This document shows, piece after piece, positions 1 to 5,404 of a stretch of DNA of 11,057 nucleotides (the stretch's first letter is position 1; each line of letters opens with the position of its first letter). The position numbers and the translations under genes are program-made. The notes below the pieces were generated by a model that had not been told where the DNA came from, did not search any database, and saw nothing but the letters and a program-made list of their open reading frames with translations. Origin of the DNA: an uncultured archaeon (GTDB lineage: Archaea > Nanobdellota > Nanobdellia > Woesearchaeales > CAIVOO01); contig CAIVOO010000082.1 in assembly GCA_903907555.1 (NCBI GenBank), forward strand, positions 1-11,057. Direction: 5' to 3'.

Positions 1-245
1 AAGAAGATTTAGAAATATTTATCTCATTGATTTGCACAAGGATAAAGTTAATTGATTTTATGGAGTTCAAACGTTATATTAAGGAAGCCTTAACAATAAC
101 TCCTGATGAAGATGATTCTGAATACCTCGCATTGACATTAAAGCTAAACTGCGCAGTATGGTCGAATGACCAAAAATTGAAGAATCAGCATAAAATTAAG
201 GTAATAACAACTTCTGAACTAATGCAGATGATAAGGCTGGATTAA
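1..245 (+). CDS. PIN-domain protein, C-terminal part (5' end outside window)
   Basis: The reading frame is open from base 3 to the TAA at 243-245, with no stop back to the window edge. The first possible start inside the window is a TTG at 27, but sequence before it also fits, so the gene most likely begins upstream. The visible ~80 residues match the end of a PIN nuclease domain: an acidic cluster PDEDDSEYLALTLKL, then the strand AVWSNDQKLK and a final TTSELMQMI helix. In PIN domains the Asp of the D-x-x-YLAL segment and the Asp of the W-S-N-D segment belong to the metal-binding acidic site. PIN proteins are Mg-dependent RNases, either VapC-type toxins or processing enzymes. No antitoxin is visible because the upstream side is missing. 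The DHH phosphoesterase follows after one base, so the two are probably co-translated and may act in the same nucleic-acid turnover. A toxin role cannot be judged here. Confidence 0.8.
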   Translation, partial: EDLEIFISLICTRIKLIDFMEFKRYIKEALTITPDEDDSEYLALTLKLNCAVWSNDQKLKNQHKIKVITTSELMQMIRLD

Positions 246-246
246 A

Positions 247-1311
247 ATGCTTTCGAAATATGCAACTGAATTAAAGAGAATTACTGACAGGATTAATTCT
301 AACGACATAATAGGAATTGTGCACCATGATGATTCTGACGGGAACTGCGCAGGAGTCATCATTGCGAAGGCTCTTGAAAAGCTGAGAGGGAGAAGAATAG
401 ATTTCGAGATTTCAGGAAATTATTATGACATAAAAGAATTTTGCAGCAAATGCATAAGGAAGAAAGCGAATTATGTTTTTATAACAGATATCACTGCAGA
501 ACAGCAGCCGCAGCTCCTTAAAGAATTAAGCAAGCATGCGACTGTAATCCTGCTGGACCATCATAAAAGCTATGGCGACGTTTCGTCGAAGAATATACTG
601 TTCATAAAATCACATTTTTACAATCCGAAAATAGAGCCTGCAAAATACTGCGCAGCAAAACTTTGCTACGACTTGTTTTCTGAACTGGTTGATTTATCAG
701 ATATTGACTGGATTTGCAGCATAGGAATTATAGGCGACATGGGATATGAGCAATGGAAGGATTTTGTCGACACTGCGCTGAAGAAGCAAGGCCTGAAGGT
801 AAAGAAGGATATTTTCCAGACAGAATTCGGAAAAATCAATTCTTTGGTATTAAGCTCGCGGCTTTACAGCATGACATTGAGAAACAGGATATTTGAAATA
901 CTTTATGATGCTGATAATTACAAAGATGTTCTGAAGTCAGAGCTTCAAAAGGCAGGGGCTGTGATAGAAGAGATAAACTGGTACCTGAAAAACCATAAGA
1001 AGTTCATGAAAAAATATGGAGATTTATTGTTGTTTGAGATTAAACCGAAGTACGGCATCAATGCTGATTTATCGACGCAACTGGCTGGAATATACCCTCA
1101 CAACACAATAATTGTAGCAGTGGAGATGAGAGGTAAGATAGCAATAAGCGCAAGAAGGGCTGATTTCAAGAAGCCGATGAATACACTATTAGAAAAAGCA
1201 ACAGAAGGAATTTCTGATTCAAATGCAGGCGGGCATTCTGTCGCAGCAGGGGCAGGAGTAAGAAAGAATGATTATGAAAAGGTTATTGGAAGAATAATCA
1301 GCTTGAGCTGA
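247..1311 (+). CDS. DHH/DHHA1 family phosphoesterase (RecJ/NrnA-like)
   Basis: This 354-residue protein has the complete DHH signature. Motif I is H26-H-D-D-S-D-G32 (the HxDxDG pattern: H27, D29, D31). Motif II is D81 in ITDIT, motif III is D104-H105-H106, and motif IV is D164 in IIGDMG. A C-terminal DHHA1 substrate-binding part carries GGHSVAAGAG at 328-337. Family members are Mn/Mg-dependent phosphodiesterases that act on single-stranded DNA or RNA, short oligonucleotides or cyclic dinucleotides. It is shorter than bacterial RecJ and close in size to NrnA-like and archaeal stand-alone DHH proteins, so the exact substrate is not decided. No membrane segment is seen. The ATG lies one base after the PIN gene's stop and has only a weak SD (AAGG), which fits translational coupling. 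The gene ends one base short of the convergent surface operon. Confidence 0.88.
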   Translation: MLSKYATELKRITDRINSNDIIGIVHHDDSDGNCAGVIIAKALEKLRGRRIDFEISGNYYDIKEFCSKCIRKKANYVFITDITAEQQPQLLKELSKHATVILLDHHKSYGDVSSKNILFIKSHFYNPKIEPAKYCAAKLCYDLFSELVDLSDIDWICSIGIIGDMGYEQWKDFVDTALKKQGLKVKKDIFQTEFGKINSLVLSSRLYSMTLRNRIFEILYDADNYKDVLKSELQKAGAVIEEINWYLKNHKKFMKKYGDLLLFEIKPKYGINADLSTQLAGIYPHNTIIVAVEMRGKIAISARRADFKKPMNTLLEKATEGISDSNAGGHSVAAGAGVRKNDYEKVIGRIISLS

Positions 1312-1313
1312 TT
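1296..1313. repeat. Perfect inverted repeat at convergent gene ends (possible terminator hairpin)
   Basis: The arms AATCAGC (1296-1302) and GCTGATT (1307-1313) are perfect complements around a TTGA loop. The repeat covers the stop codon of the DHH gene (1309-1311) and touches the stop of the frameshifted mini-gene on the other strand (1313-1315). A stem-loop here could form in both transcripts and mark or protect their 3' ends. No strong U tract follows immediately. A run of five T's at 1350-1354 lies downstream on the + strand and could act as a simple archaeal T-rich terminator. The function is inferred. Confidence 0.4.
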
Positions 1314-1524
1314 TACCACCTGTGAGCTATATCTACCTTGCATTCGCACTTTTTATTCGACAAATCACCACAGTAATACCCTGACTGGCAGTTTGCTATC
1401 TTGCAGCAGTCTGACTCCTTGAAAAAACATGATAAGCTCCATAAGCAATGCCTGCGGCTAAGGCTAAACAAAGTATTCCTGCACCAAAATTCTTCAATTG
1501 TTCCTTTACTTTTTCTTCCAGCAT
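1313..1524 (-). pseudogene. Frameshifted small membrane Cys-rich protein (third paralogue)
   Basis: From ATG 1524 (preceded by GGTGA about six bases upstream) the frame encodes MLEEKVKEQLKN, then a hydrophobic segment ending AGIAYGAYHVF. It stops at TAG 1396-1398 after 42 residues. One frame over, without a gap, the sequence continues ESDCCKIANC, then SGYYCGDL and CECKVDIAHRW, with a stop at 1313-1315. This matches the neighbouring gene at 1537-1752 along its whole length, including CC-x4-C-x5-C-x7-C-x-C. The break falls in a run of six T's on the coding strand (1422-1427). Seven T's, or four as in the sister gene's GTTTTC, would restore a ~70-residue protein. It could be a decayed copy, a homopolymer sequencing error, or a gene read by -1 slippage on the U run. 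It is the last gene of the operon, 12 bases after its sister. Confidence 0.72.
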
Positions 1525-1536
1525 TTGTTCACCAGC

Positions 1537-1752
1537 CTAAAAAGGGATATCTATCCTGCATTCGCAGTCATTCTTCGGCAGATCCTTGCAATAATACCCG
1601 CCGCCGCATTTTGCCTGCTGACAGCATTCAGAATCTTTGAAAACATAATTATATGCTGTATATGCGCCGTAAGCAATGACTGCGGCAGCTGCAAGTGCAA
1701 CAATCCCAAGTATGAAATTTTCAACATCTTCATCTATCATGTCTTCCAGCAT
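1537..1752 (-). CDS. Small single-span membrane protein with Cys-rich tail (paralogue B)
   Basis: I do not recognise a named family. The 71 residues have three parts: an acidic N-terminus (1-12, MLEDMIDEDVEN), one hydrophobic helix (about 13-36, rich in Ala, Val and Ile), and a Cys-rich tail with six cysteines at 43, 44, 49, 55, 63 and 65 (CC-x4-C-x5-C-x7-C-x-C). The even cysteine number and the position after a hydrophobic segment suggest a small disulfide-stabilised domain outside the membrane; metal binding is an alternative. ATG 1752 is preceded by AGGA five bases upstream. The same N-terminal MLE[ED] start, helix and CC pattern occur in the genes on both sides, so this is the middle copy of a tandem family. 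The ORF reading the other strand here is rejected because the paralogy exists only in this frame. Its presence behind four lipoprotein genes points to a surface role. Confidence 0.78.
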   Translation of the reverse strand: MLEDMIDEDVENFILGIVALAAAAVIAYGAYTAYNYVFKDSECCQQAKCGGGYYCKDLPKNDCECRIDIPF

Positions 1753-1767
1753 GGAATCCTACACTTG

Positions 1768-2025
1768 TTAATACTTGCTTGGCGGGTCTCTGCATCCGCA
1801 GCAGTCACTACCTTGAGAATCTGGACACCAATAACCATCGTTCACTGGTGGATTGGAGTCGCACAACATTCCGATTTCATGACATTTTAACAGCCTGCAG
1901 CATTCAGTCTCGCCGCATCCAGCTCCAGCATATGCTATCGCGCCGAGCGCAACTAACGCAGATGCAAGATAAACTCCAGGAGCCTTTCCTACTGATTTTA
2001 TACTATCCAATATTTCTTCCAACAT
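1768..2025 (-). CDS. Small membrane or lipoprotein with Cys-rich tail (paralogue C)
   Basis: This 85-residue protein belongs to the same family as the two genes downstream: MLEEILDSIK start, hydrophobic segment about 17-35, then a tail with nine cysteines (37, 42, 43, 48, 55, 67, 75, 76, 78). The tail repeats the ECC-x4-C pattern but has an insert of about 11 residues before the final CC-x-C. Two ATGs are possible. That at 2034 directly abuts the GGAGG, which is too close. That at 2025 sits nine bases from it and gives exactly the MLEE start of the paralogues, so 2025 is chosen. Unlike its sisters, it has a Cys right after the hydrophobic part (AYAGAGC, C37), like the lipoboxes upstream in the operon, so it could be lipidated. 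No known family is recognised. Its stop lies 15 bases before the next start. Confidence 0.75.
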   Translation of the reverse strand: MLEEILDSIKSVGKAPGVYLASALVALGAIAYAGAGCGETECCRLLKCHEIGMLCDSNPPVNDGYWCPDSQGSDCCGCRDPPSKY

Positions 2026-2034
2026 TTTAATCAT

Positions 2035-2039
2035 CCTCC
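2035..2039 (-). promoter_or_regulatory. Ribosome binding site GGAGG that decides the start of paralogue C
   Basis: GGAGG on the - strand lies just after the stop of the preceding lipoprotein gene. It leaves zero bases to ATG 2034 and nine bases to ATG 2025, favouring the second ATG. Confidence 0.75.
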
Positions 2040-2040
2040 A

Positions 2041-3048
2041 TCATTTTATCAAATAAACTTCCACTGTTCTCTTATCAAGCAATATTCTATTAGGGTAAAT
2101 TACTGATGTGGGCTTCGGATCTTTCAGAAAACTGTTCACTTCATAAGCAGACATCAATGCACGGTCAACGCAAAGATCCATGTCTCCGTAATCAAATACT
2201 GAATCAGAGCATCTATTTCCGGACGTTGCAGTGGCATTCCCGCAGAAGAGCACTATCCTGTTTTCCAAGCTGCCCTGCCTGCTGATTTTTTCTGCAATCA
2301 GTTTAGCGGATTCCGCTTCAGGGGATATTTTGCAGTCCTCGAAACTTATCGAGCCTATATACTTATACTTCTTTGAATCCAGTCTGCCTCCATTGCAGAT
2401 TGTTTTCTGCTCTTCGGGCGTCAATGTCGCATATTTTATTTTCTTTGGCTTCTTCGGATCTTCCGGTTCTGGATTACACTTGAGTATCGGCTCGTTATGC
2501 TTTTTAACAGACTTAGCTCTGCGGTAGTTTCTTGAGCAGGTTTCCAGAAACTCTGTGACACCTTCAAGATTATTTTTTATCCCTACTTCAAAATAGCTCT
2601 GCCTGCTATATGACAGATTTCCGGGCACAGGCATGTTGTACGTGAATATAACATATTTTTTAGTTTCACCAGTTTCATTCTTCCTTTCAGCTCCCCTTGC
2701 TTTTTCGATGTTTGAAAAAGGTATTGCCTCCTTGACAAAGCCATTTTCATAAAAGACCAGCGTCGGTTGTTTAAATCCGTCTGCATCATCTTTCTCTTCA
2801 ATTTTGATTGCAGCGTTGTGTTCAGACATTTCATATTTTTCATCATTCTTCGTTGTTTTAATATACTGGCCTGTAGTCTCGCCTTCGAAATGGTTGTACG
2901 GCCCGTCGCAGGATTTTGAAGTTCCATGCGGCATGTACATCCTCGTAACTTTACCCAACTGGAATTTAGCAGGGGATGTGGTCGCGCATCCTGCACCTAT
3001 AACAGATGCTATAGCTGCAACTATGACAGCCAATTTTTTGTGAATCAT
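2041..3048 (-). CDS. Lipoprotein, 335 residues, with tentative OmpA-like C-terminal domain
   Basis: The N-terminus is a typical export signal: MIHKK, a hydrophobic core, then GAGC with Cys21 as the likely lipidated residue. Residues ~30-190 form a domain I do not recognise. A Pro/Lys-rich linker (PEPEDPKKPKK, ~194-204) leads to the C-terminal part. There, about 245-335, the order of elements resembles an OmpA-like domain: a strand RIVLFCGNATATSG, then YGDMDLCVDRALMSAYEVNSFL (compare N..LS..RA..V...L), and a closing KRTVEVYLI (compare NRRVEI). OmpA-like domains usually bind peptidoglycan or a related wall polymer. The match is by eye, lacks the classic GHTD motif, and is weak. Cysteines of the outer part could form disulfides. 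The start has a weak GAGAG SD and lies 12 bases after the previous stop. Confidence 0.7.
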   Translation of the reverse strand: MIHKKLAVIVAAIASVIGAGCATTSPAKFQLGKVTRMYMPHGTSKSCDGPYNHFEGETTGQYIKTTKNDEKYEMSEHNAAIKIEEKDDADGFKQPTLVFYENGFVKEAIPFSNIEKARGAERKNETGETKKYVIFTYNMPVPGNLSYSRQSYFEVGIKNNLEGVTEFLETCSRNYRRAKSVKKHNEPILKCNPEPEDPKKPKKIKYATLTPEEQKTICNGGRLDSKKYKYIGSISFEDCKISPEAESAKLIAEKISRQGSLENRIVLFCGNATATSGNRCSDSVFDYGDMDLCVDRALMSAYEVNSFLKDPKPTSVIYPNRILLDKRTVEVYLIK

Positions 3049-3060
3049 TTTCTCTCGTAA

Positions 3061-3606
3061 TTACTTTTGGGCAGGACCCACAGGGGTATAATGCTTTTTG
3101 TAATATTTTTGCCAGCGCTTGCAGTTATCCTGATTCATCAAGGCTTGGATGCCCAACAGCTCGGTCATCCTTTCTGCAGCTTTCTTGCCAAAATTATGTT
3201 CAATAATTTCTAAACCGCCAGTCTCTGCATACGAATCCTTCCCAGTAAAATATTCGATGGCCCACCTTCCTACAGAATATGCATAGCATATATTTTTGAG
3301 GTTTATTCTGTATGTAGGGCGCAAAATTCCATCAATATTTTTATGCCCGCTTACTATCAAGTCGTATTCTGTGCAATCTTTTTCATTCGGATCTTTACAT
3401 TCTTCAGAACATAATACATTATCAAATTCGTTTTTTAGTATCACTTCAATGCCCTGGCAAAGATTGACAGGGTTGCCGTACAGCACAGCAGGTTCAATAA
3501 CATATGTTGTTGTGCCTCTATAAGTTTGGGCACTTTGGCACGAAGCACCAAAAAGGGTTGCCAATCCCGCAATTGCAGTTGTAGCTAAACATGTTATTTT
3601 AGACAT
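3061..3606 (-). CDS. Small lipoprotein, 181 residues (paralogue of the next gene upstream)
   Basis: The start ATG at 3606 has GGAGG eight bases upstream (3615-3619) and gives a clean signal sequence: MSKITCLATTAIAGLATLFGASC, in which Cys23 is the probable lipidated residue. A GTG/ATG further upstream would add ten charged residues before the signal and is rejected. The mature part (about 158 residues) has Cys at 50, 66, 70, 78, 107 and 162. The segment YRINLKNIC (99-107), followed by R..AIEYFTG, aligns with FGINLETIC and R..WLIEYLWG in the 162-residue neighbour, and both have a Cys about 55 residues later. The two are therefore tandem duplicates. No known domain is recognised. The protein is expected to be anchored outside the membrane and to work with the glycosidase of the same operon. 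Confidence 0.8.
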   Translation of the reverse strand: MSKITCLATTAIAGLATLFGASCQSAQTYRGTTTYVIEPAVLYGNPVNLCQGIEVILKNEFDNVLCSEECKDPNEKDCTEYDLIVSGHKNIDGILRPTYRINLKNICYAYSVGRWAIEYFTGKDSYAETGGLEIIEHNFGKKAAERMTELLGIQALMNQDNCKRWQKYYKKHYTPVGPAQK

Positions 3607-3607
3607 T

Positions 3608-4096
3608 TTATTTACCTCCAGAATTCTTCTTCTCATAATTGCACTTCTTGCCTTCAGCCTTGATATAATACTGAAGAAGTGAGCCTGCTTCAGCGACTAC
3701 CTTGTCGCTCATTGTCAAGCAATATGTTTCTTTTTTTGTGTTATCAATGCAAAGCTTGTCGCCCCACAGATATTCAATAAGCCATGGGAAATGCCTTTCT
3801 ATTATGTGCACATCGCAAATAGTTTCAAGATTTATTCCAAACTCCTGACGGTATTGTCCGTTGCTTATTTCTTTATCGCAAACAACAACTTTCTCATCGA
3901 CATATGACCTGTCGCATTTGCCTTTTACGATTTCAACAAGTTTTGAAGCTACATTGTCCTGCAAAGAGCCCTGTTGCTTGAAGTCTGCGATTTTTTCAAT
4001 TTTCGTTGGCTCAGGCGTTACATAATGGTTGCATCCTGCTGCAGAAAATGCAGTCACTATCCCCAACGGAACATAAGCTAATGTTTTCAAATTCAT
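3608..4096 (-). CDS. Small lipoprotein, 162 residues
   Basis: ATG 4096 has GGAGG five bases upstream (4102-4106) and follows the stop of the glycosidase gene by two bases. The N-terminus MNLKTLAYVPLGIVTAFSAAGC is a short signal with a lipobox-like AAGC (Cys22). The mature part is 141 residues. Its central core GINLETIC (87-94), then R..FPWLIEYLWGD, is shared with the 181-residue neighbour. Conserved cysteines at 94 and 152 match 107 and 162 of that protein and may pair. The rest is mainly charged and soluble, with a Lys-rich end. No family is recognised. The stop TAA at 3608-3610 is one base from the next start, whose GGAGG lies inside this gene's last codons, so translation is probably coupled. 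Confidence 0.8.
   Translation of the reverse strand: MNLKTLAYVPLGIVTAFSAAGCNHYVTPEPTKIEKIADFKQQGSLQDNVASKLVEIVKGKCDRSYVDEKVVVCDKEISNGQYRQEFGINLETICDVHIIERHFPWLIEYLWGDKLCIDNTKKETYCLTMSDKVVAEAGSLLQYYIKAEGKKCNYEKKNSGGK
3615..3619 (-). promoter_or_regulatory. Ribosome binding site GGAGG for the 181-residue lipoprotein
   Basis: GGAGG lies eight bases before ATG 3606 and inside the final codons of the preceding gene. It rules out the longer upstream start and shows that inner genes of this operon use SD-led initiation, unlike the leaderless first gene. Confidence 0.75.
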
Positions 4097-4098
4097 TT

Positions 4099-5307
4099 TT
4101 ACCTCCTGCCTTCGTATTTTTCCAACAGTTTTTGGTTGATTTTTCTCATCTGGTACAGATGCTTGTATGTTATGTCGCCTTCTGCAAGCCCCTTCTTCAC
4201 CCTGTTCTCGAAGCCCCCTATAATTTCATCTGCATGGCCGAGATTCCTGAGAAGTATCAGGTTGTGGCCTGCTTTTAGCGACTGATAAGCATTTTCTACA
4301 ATATTCTCTACCCTTCCAGGCTCGTAGCCTTTGTCATAAGGCATTCCCATGCAGCTGATTGTGAATTCGTCGCTGATTATTGACTGCTCTGGATTGACTG
4401 CCCTTATCTCCTGCACAGCTTTCTTGCTCAGGCTCGCAAATTTTCCGTAATTGTAATCCTTTGCGTGCGCATTCATGACTGATGCAGGTTTGGATTCATT
4501 CATTATGTAGAAAAATGGTATTTTGTCGAGTTCGCTTTTTGTAATGCCTGAACAGTCTATGTGAGTGTCTTCAGAAGTGAGATATGAGCCAAGCCCTGGA
4601 AAGTGCTTTGGAGCTGCGGCAACCCCTGCATCCTGCATTCCTTTCACGCATTCGGCTCCTATCTTTGAAACGAGTTCTATGTCATATCCGTAAGACCTTT
4701 CATATTTTCCAATAAAATATTTGTCTCCGAATTTTCCTGTCGCATCTAAAGTTTCCTTTACATCTTTTCCGAGAACATCAACCACAGGCGCAAGATTCAT
4801 GTTGATGCCCATATCCTTAAGGTATATTCCTACAGAATTGCAGTGATTGTAAACATCCTTAAGGCTCCACTCTCCTCTTAGAACCTTGATTCCGATCTCT
4901 TCCTGCGAAGGCAGAGGATGGAATTTATTTAATCTGTTCTTTATCCCACCTTCAACATCGACAGAAACAAATATTTTATGGCCTGCTGATTTTTTAATGC
5001 TTGCTATCAGCTCTTTCGCGCTTTTCTCATCGGGAAGCTGCTCCCTGACATTGAAATCAGGGAATCTGTTGTACAGTATGACTCCGCCGGCACAATAGTC
5101 TATGAAAATTTTTTTTAGCTCTTTATCCCTCTTTTCTCCAGGCTCAGGGTTGAAGATATCAGTGATAAATGTATTTCCAATCAAACAATTCAGTGTCTGG
5201 CTTGCTTCAGGAGTGCTGACAGGCTCTTTTTGATTGCTTCCTGCAGCTGCTGCTATGCATCCTGCAGCCACCATTGCCTTGCTTAGAATAGACATTAATG
5301 ATTTCAT
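4099..5307 (-). CDS. Secreted GH3 glycosidase, NagZ-like beta-N-acetylhexosaminidase
   Basis: This 402-residue protein carries the GH3 (beta/alpha)8 barrel signatures in order: IGNTFITD at 43-50, the substrate-binding VDVEGG at 116-121 (family form DQEGG), NLAPVVDV at 171-178, and KHFPGLG at 234-240 with the D247-T-H249 pair. That pair corresponds to the Asp-His acid/base dyad of bacterial NagZ enzymes. SDEFTI at 312-317 follows, with D313 as the expected nucleophile. Such enzymes remove N-acetylglucosamine-type sugars, for example from peptidoglycan fragments. Here the target could also be a glycan of the cell itself or of a partner; this is not known. The N-terminus (MKSLMSILSKAMVAAGC, Cys17) looks like a short lipoprotein signal, so it should act outside the cell. 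It is the first gene of the operon, with a TATA box 31 bases before ATG 5307 and no SD, so a leaderless start is likely. Confidence 0.87.
   Translation of the reverse strand: MKSLMSILSKAMVAAGCIAAAAGSNQKEPVSTPEASQTLNCLIGNTFITDIFNPEPGEKRDKELKKIFIDYCAGGVILYNRFPDFNVREQLPDEKSAKELIASIKKSAGHKIFVSVDVEGGIKNRLNKFHPLPSQEEIGIKVLRGEWSLKDVYNHCNSVGIYLKDMGINMNLAPVVDVLGKDVKETLDATGKFGDKYFIGKYERSYGYDIELVSKIGAECVKGMQDAGVAAAPKHFPGLGSYLTSEDTHIDCSGITKSELDKIPFFYIMNESKPASVMNAHAKDYNYGKFASLSKKAVQEIRAVNPEQSIISDEFTISCMGMPYDKGYEPGRVENIVENAYQSLKAGHNLILLRNLGHADEIIGGFENRVKKGLAEGDITYKHLYQMRKINQKLLEKYEGRR
4102..4106 (-). promoter_or_regulatory. Ribosome binding site GGAGG for the 162-residue lipoprotein
   Basis: GGAGG lies five bases before ATG 4096, within the last codons of the glycosidase gene, which points to coupled translation of the two. 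Confidence 0.75.
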
Positions 5308-5320
5308 GCTGCAGAATATG

Positions 5321-5349
5321 AGCTAATTTTTATTTAAAATTTCTTAGCT
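5321..5349. promoter_or_regulatory. Inverted repeat AGCTAA/TTAGCT flanking the TATA box (putative operator)
   Basis: Perfect six-base arms, AGCTAA at 5321-5326 and TTAGCT at 5344-5349, lie about 23 bases apart centre to centre, roughly two helical turns. Their midpoint (5335) coincides with the centre of the TATA box of the glycosidase operon (5331-5338). A dimeric regulator bound here would block TBP/TFB. The neighbouring gene encodes a double Lrp/AsnC protein, a natural candidate. The repeat is seen in the sequence; the regulator assignment is inferred. Confidence 0.45.
5331..5338 (-). promoter_or_regulatory. TATA box of the surface-protein operon
   Basis: The - strand reads TTTAAATA, preceded by purine-rich AAGAAAT as a BRE-like element. 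ATG 5307 lies 31 bases downstream of the first T, where archaeal transcription would begin, so the first mRNA of the operon is expected to be leaderless or nearly so. Confidence 0.65.
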
Positions 5350-5373
5350 GTTTTTTTACGAAAAATGACAAAA

Positions 5374-5381
5374 TTTATATA
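5374..5381 (+). promoter_or_regulatory. TATA box of the double Lrp/AsnC regulator gene
   Basis: TTTATATA, preceded by an A-rich stretch (ACAAAA), stands 31 bases before ATG 5405. This is the same spacing as at the two other promoters in the window and predicts a leaderless transcript. Confidence 0.6.
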
Positions 5382-5404
5382 TATAATGAGTTTTTGTAGA
5401 AAAT

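Noticed and set aside
1396..1524. The 42-codon frame as an independent, intact small gene
   Set aside because: The continuation in the next frame matches the sister protein's tail without a gap, so a split gene explains the data better.
1401..1640. 79-codon open frame on the + strand
   Set aside because: It is antisense to the frameshifted mini-gene and its sister and has low-complexity content with no recognisable domain.
1498..1890. 130-codon open frame on the + strand with hydrophobic stretches
   Set aside because: It lies opposite the Cys-rich mini-genes. Those show frame-specific paralogy, SD sites and operon spacing; this frame has none of these.
2583..2996. 137-codon open frame on the - strand inside the 335-residue lipoprotein gene
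   Set aside because: It is an alternate frame of the same strand, without SD or domain, while the main frame has a signal peptide and operon fit.
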